DNA from: Euryarchaeota archaeon TMED117
GTDB lineage: Archaea > Thermoplasmatota > Poseidoniia > Poseidoniales > Poseidoniaceae
Direction of reading: 5' to 3'
DNA: 6,478 nucleotides
Assembly: GCA_002171315.2 (NCBI GenBank)
Contig: NHFS02000070.1
Location: forward strand, 6,013 to 12,490
Position numbers and translations under genes: made by a program. Under the pieces are notes generated by a model. That model was not told the DNA's origin, made no database searches, and saw only the letters and a program-made list of their open reading frames with translations. The first letter of the stretch is position 1, and each line of letters opens with the position of its first letter. Positions 5,506 to 6,478 of the stretch are shown here, piece by piece.

Positions 5506-6478
5506 ATGTCCTCATCAGAGAACAATAACCAAACAGCCCGCGGAGATAGACAACAAAGTCGTTTTTTATCTCTCGAGAATGCAAAACGTATTCTCAAAAC
5601 AACCGTTGTACTAAGCGCATTACTTCTGTCAATTTGGGCAGTTGTTCTCAACCAAGCCCTTGAGCCTCTATCGGATGAACGCACTGAGGACAATGCCATA
5701 CTTGTTGAGACAGAAGGAAGGGAATCAGATGTCTATTGTCCAGAAGGCGGTGCTGACATTTTTCTCGGAACTGATTTCGATGGAAACGGGAAATTGTCTG
5801 CAGATGAAATCACCTCAAGCACAAAAGTTTGTCATGGTCAACAAGGCCTATCAGGCCCTCAAGGTCAACAGGGATATGATGGAAGCAACGGAGATCATGG
5901 AAACGGGAGTCTGGTTAATCTCACAGCCTTATCGCCCGGAATTCCTTGTTCATTCGGAGGCATACAAGTTCAATCTGGAATAGACATTAACAGAAACCAA
6001 TACTTAGAATCAGATGAAGTTCAAACAACCGCACACATTTGTGATGGGCAGTTAGGAGAAGAAGGCCCTGTTGGAGAACAAGGAAATAATGGAAGCCAGG
6101 GATATTCAGCTCTTATTGATCAACAACCTGCTCCAACAGCACTTTGTTCGAAAGGCGTCGTCATGCGATTTGGTGTCGATGATGGAATCGATAGAGGAAT
6201 CGCAGGAGATGGCATCCTTCACGAAGATGAAGTCCGAGAATCTCTTCGTATTTGTTCAGAACAATTGTACCAAGGGATTGTTGGAGATATGAATCCAGGT
6301 GTAACGAACGGATATTCCTCCACGTGTAGTCAGATTACTTTCAGCAACACGGTTTTGACATCAGCGAATGATGGAATTAATGGCTGCGAATTATGGATAT
6401 TGGATGATGATAATTCACCACTTCTATTGAAAGATATTCATCCTTCAGGAGATTCTATTCCTGGTCAAATTCTTGGCC
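5506..6478 (+). CDS. Membrane-anchored/secreted repeat protein: EF-hand-like Cys units, collagen-like runs, ELW motif (runs off right edge)
   Basis: An open plus-strand frame of 324 codons from ATG 5506, with no stop before the edge. An in-frame TGA at 5461 and no other start codon in between fix this start. A charged cytoplasmic tail (1-30) precedes a hydrophobic segment (about 33-50: TVVLSALLLSIWAVVL), a signal anchor or long signal peptide. Then follow three Cys-bounded units (78-109, 148-179, 214-250), resembling the DUF7151-type repeats of marine archaeal surface proteins. The first holds a textbook EF-hand loop, DFDGNGKLSADE (90-101), and the second a near match (160-171). Between them are Gly-X-Y runs of eight and seven triplets. 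From about 285 the chain changes to an ELW-type segment (CELWILDDDN, then LLLKDIHPSGDS), as found in long beta-propeller-like repeat proteins. It is probably a large extracellular, calcium-binding adhesion or surface protein. It is divergently transcribed from aconitase X with no evident functional link. Confidence 0.85.
   Translation, partial: MSSSENNNQTARGDRQQSRFLSLENAKRILKTTVVLSALLLSIWAVVLNQALEPLSDERTEDNAILVETEGRESDVYCPEGGADIFLGTDFDGNGKLSADEITSSTKVCHGQQGLSGPQGQQGYDGSNGDHGNGSLVNLTALSPGIPCSFGGIQVQSGIDINRNQYLESDEVQTTAHICDGQLGEEGPVGEQGNNGSQGYSALIDQQPAPTALCSKGVVMRFGVDDGIDRGIAGDGILHEDEVRESLRICSEQLYQGIVGDMNPGVTNGYSSTCSQITFSNTVLTSANDGINGCELWILDDDNSPLLLKDIHPSGDSIPGQILG
5737..6255 (+). repeat. Three EF-hand-like Cys units with interleaved collagen-like Gly-X-Y tracts
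   Basis: Protein-level repeats inside the right-edge gene. The Cys-bounded units lie at 5737-5832, 5947-6042 and 6145-6255; each begins with Cys, ends in V/I-C and carries an acidic 'DE' near the end. The Gly-X-Y tracts are at 5836-5907 (eight triplets, Gln-rich) and 6046-6108 (seven triplets). The third unit is longer (37 rather than 32 residues) and has lost the first two acidic positions of the calcium loop. No comparable Gly-X-Y tract follows the third unit; the chain passes into the ELW segment instead. The repeats are diverged at DNA level, so this is an old duplication. Confidence 0.75.

Noticed and set aside
5439..5699. Minus-strand ORF opposite the start of the surface protein
   Set aside because: It lies opposite the signal anchor and first residues of a well-supported plus-strand gene and occupies the promoter region.
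5836..6108. Possible CRISPR or short DNA repeat array from recurring GGA/CAA triplets
   Set aside because: The periodicity is three bases and comes from Gly-X-Y codons; there are no fixed-length repeats and spacers.
5642..6292. Two plus-strand ORFs (5642-5983 and 6071-6292) with start codons
   Set aside because: They are out of frame with the uninterrupted 324-codon frame from 5506 that carries Cys units, Gly-X-Y tracts and the ELW motif.

Overview
The window looks like a stretch of a marine planktonic archaeal genome, most likely Marine Group II/III Euryarchaeota (Poseidoniales-like). The evidence is moderate base composition, tight gene packing with overlapping starts and stops, an archaeal-type aconitase X, an extracellular CARDB-like protein, and a long surface protein mixing EF-hand-like Cys-bounded repeats, collagen-like Gly-X-Y runs and an 'ELW' motif. 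This assignment is inference from gene content; no rRNA or other marker gene is present.

Layout. (1) 1-792, minus strand: a small helical protein of unknown function overlaps by 8 bp the start of a secreted Ig-like/CARDB-type protein that runs off the left edge. (2) 793-957: an AT-rich divergent promoter region with paired ATGCAT boxes. (3) 958-2722, plus strand: a three-gene operon of a BCP-type peroxiredoxin, a left-handed beta-helix sugar acyltransferase, and a flavin-reductase-like FMN-binding protein with an extra N-terminal helical domain. (4) 2698-5422, minus strand: a two-gene operon, transcribed from a large fused aconitase X gene into an NAD-dependent sugar epimerase/dehydratase. 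It converges on the plus operon with a 25-bp coding overlap that contains a perfect 7-bp inverted repeat. (5) 5423-5505: a short divergent intergenic region. (6) 5506 to the right edge: the N-terminal 324 residues of a membrane-anchored or secreted repeat protein.

How the genes may work together. The SDR and the WbpD-like acyltransferase point to nucleotide-sugar or surface-glycan chemistry. The peroxiredoxin and flavin-binding protein are redox functions. The aconitase X is the most interesting gene. Archaeal relatives dehydrate mevalonate 5-phosphate in isoprenoid synthesis, and bacterial relatives dehydrate cis-3-hydroxy-L-proline. This one carries both subunits in one chain in the order catalytic-then-swivel, has the three expected Cys ligands, but departs from a motif I recall as conserved (GARTNR), and is coupled to a sugar-type SDR. 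Its substrate is therefore open. No tRNA, rRNA, CRISPR, insertion sequence or phage gene was found, and no gene-free stretch exceeds 165 bp.
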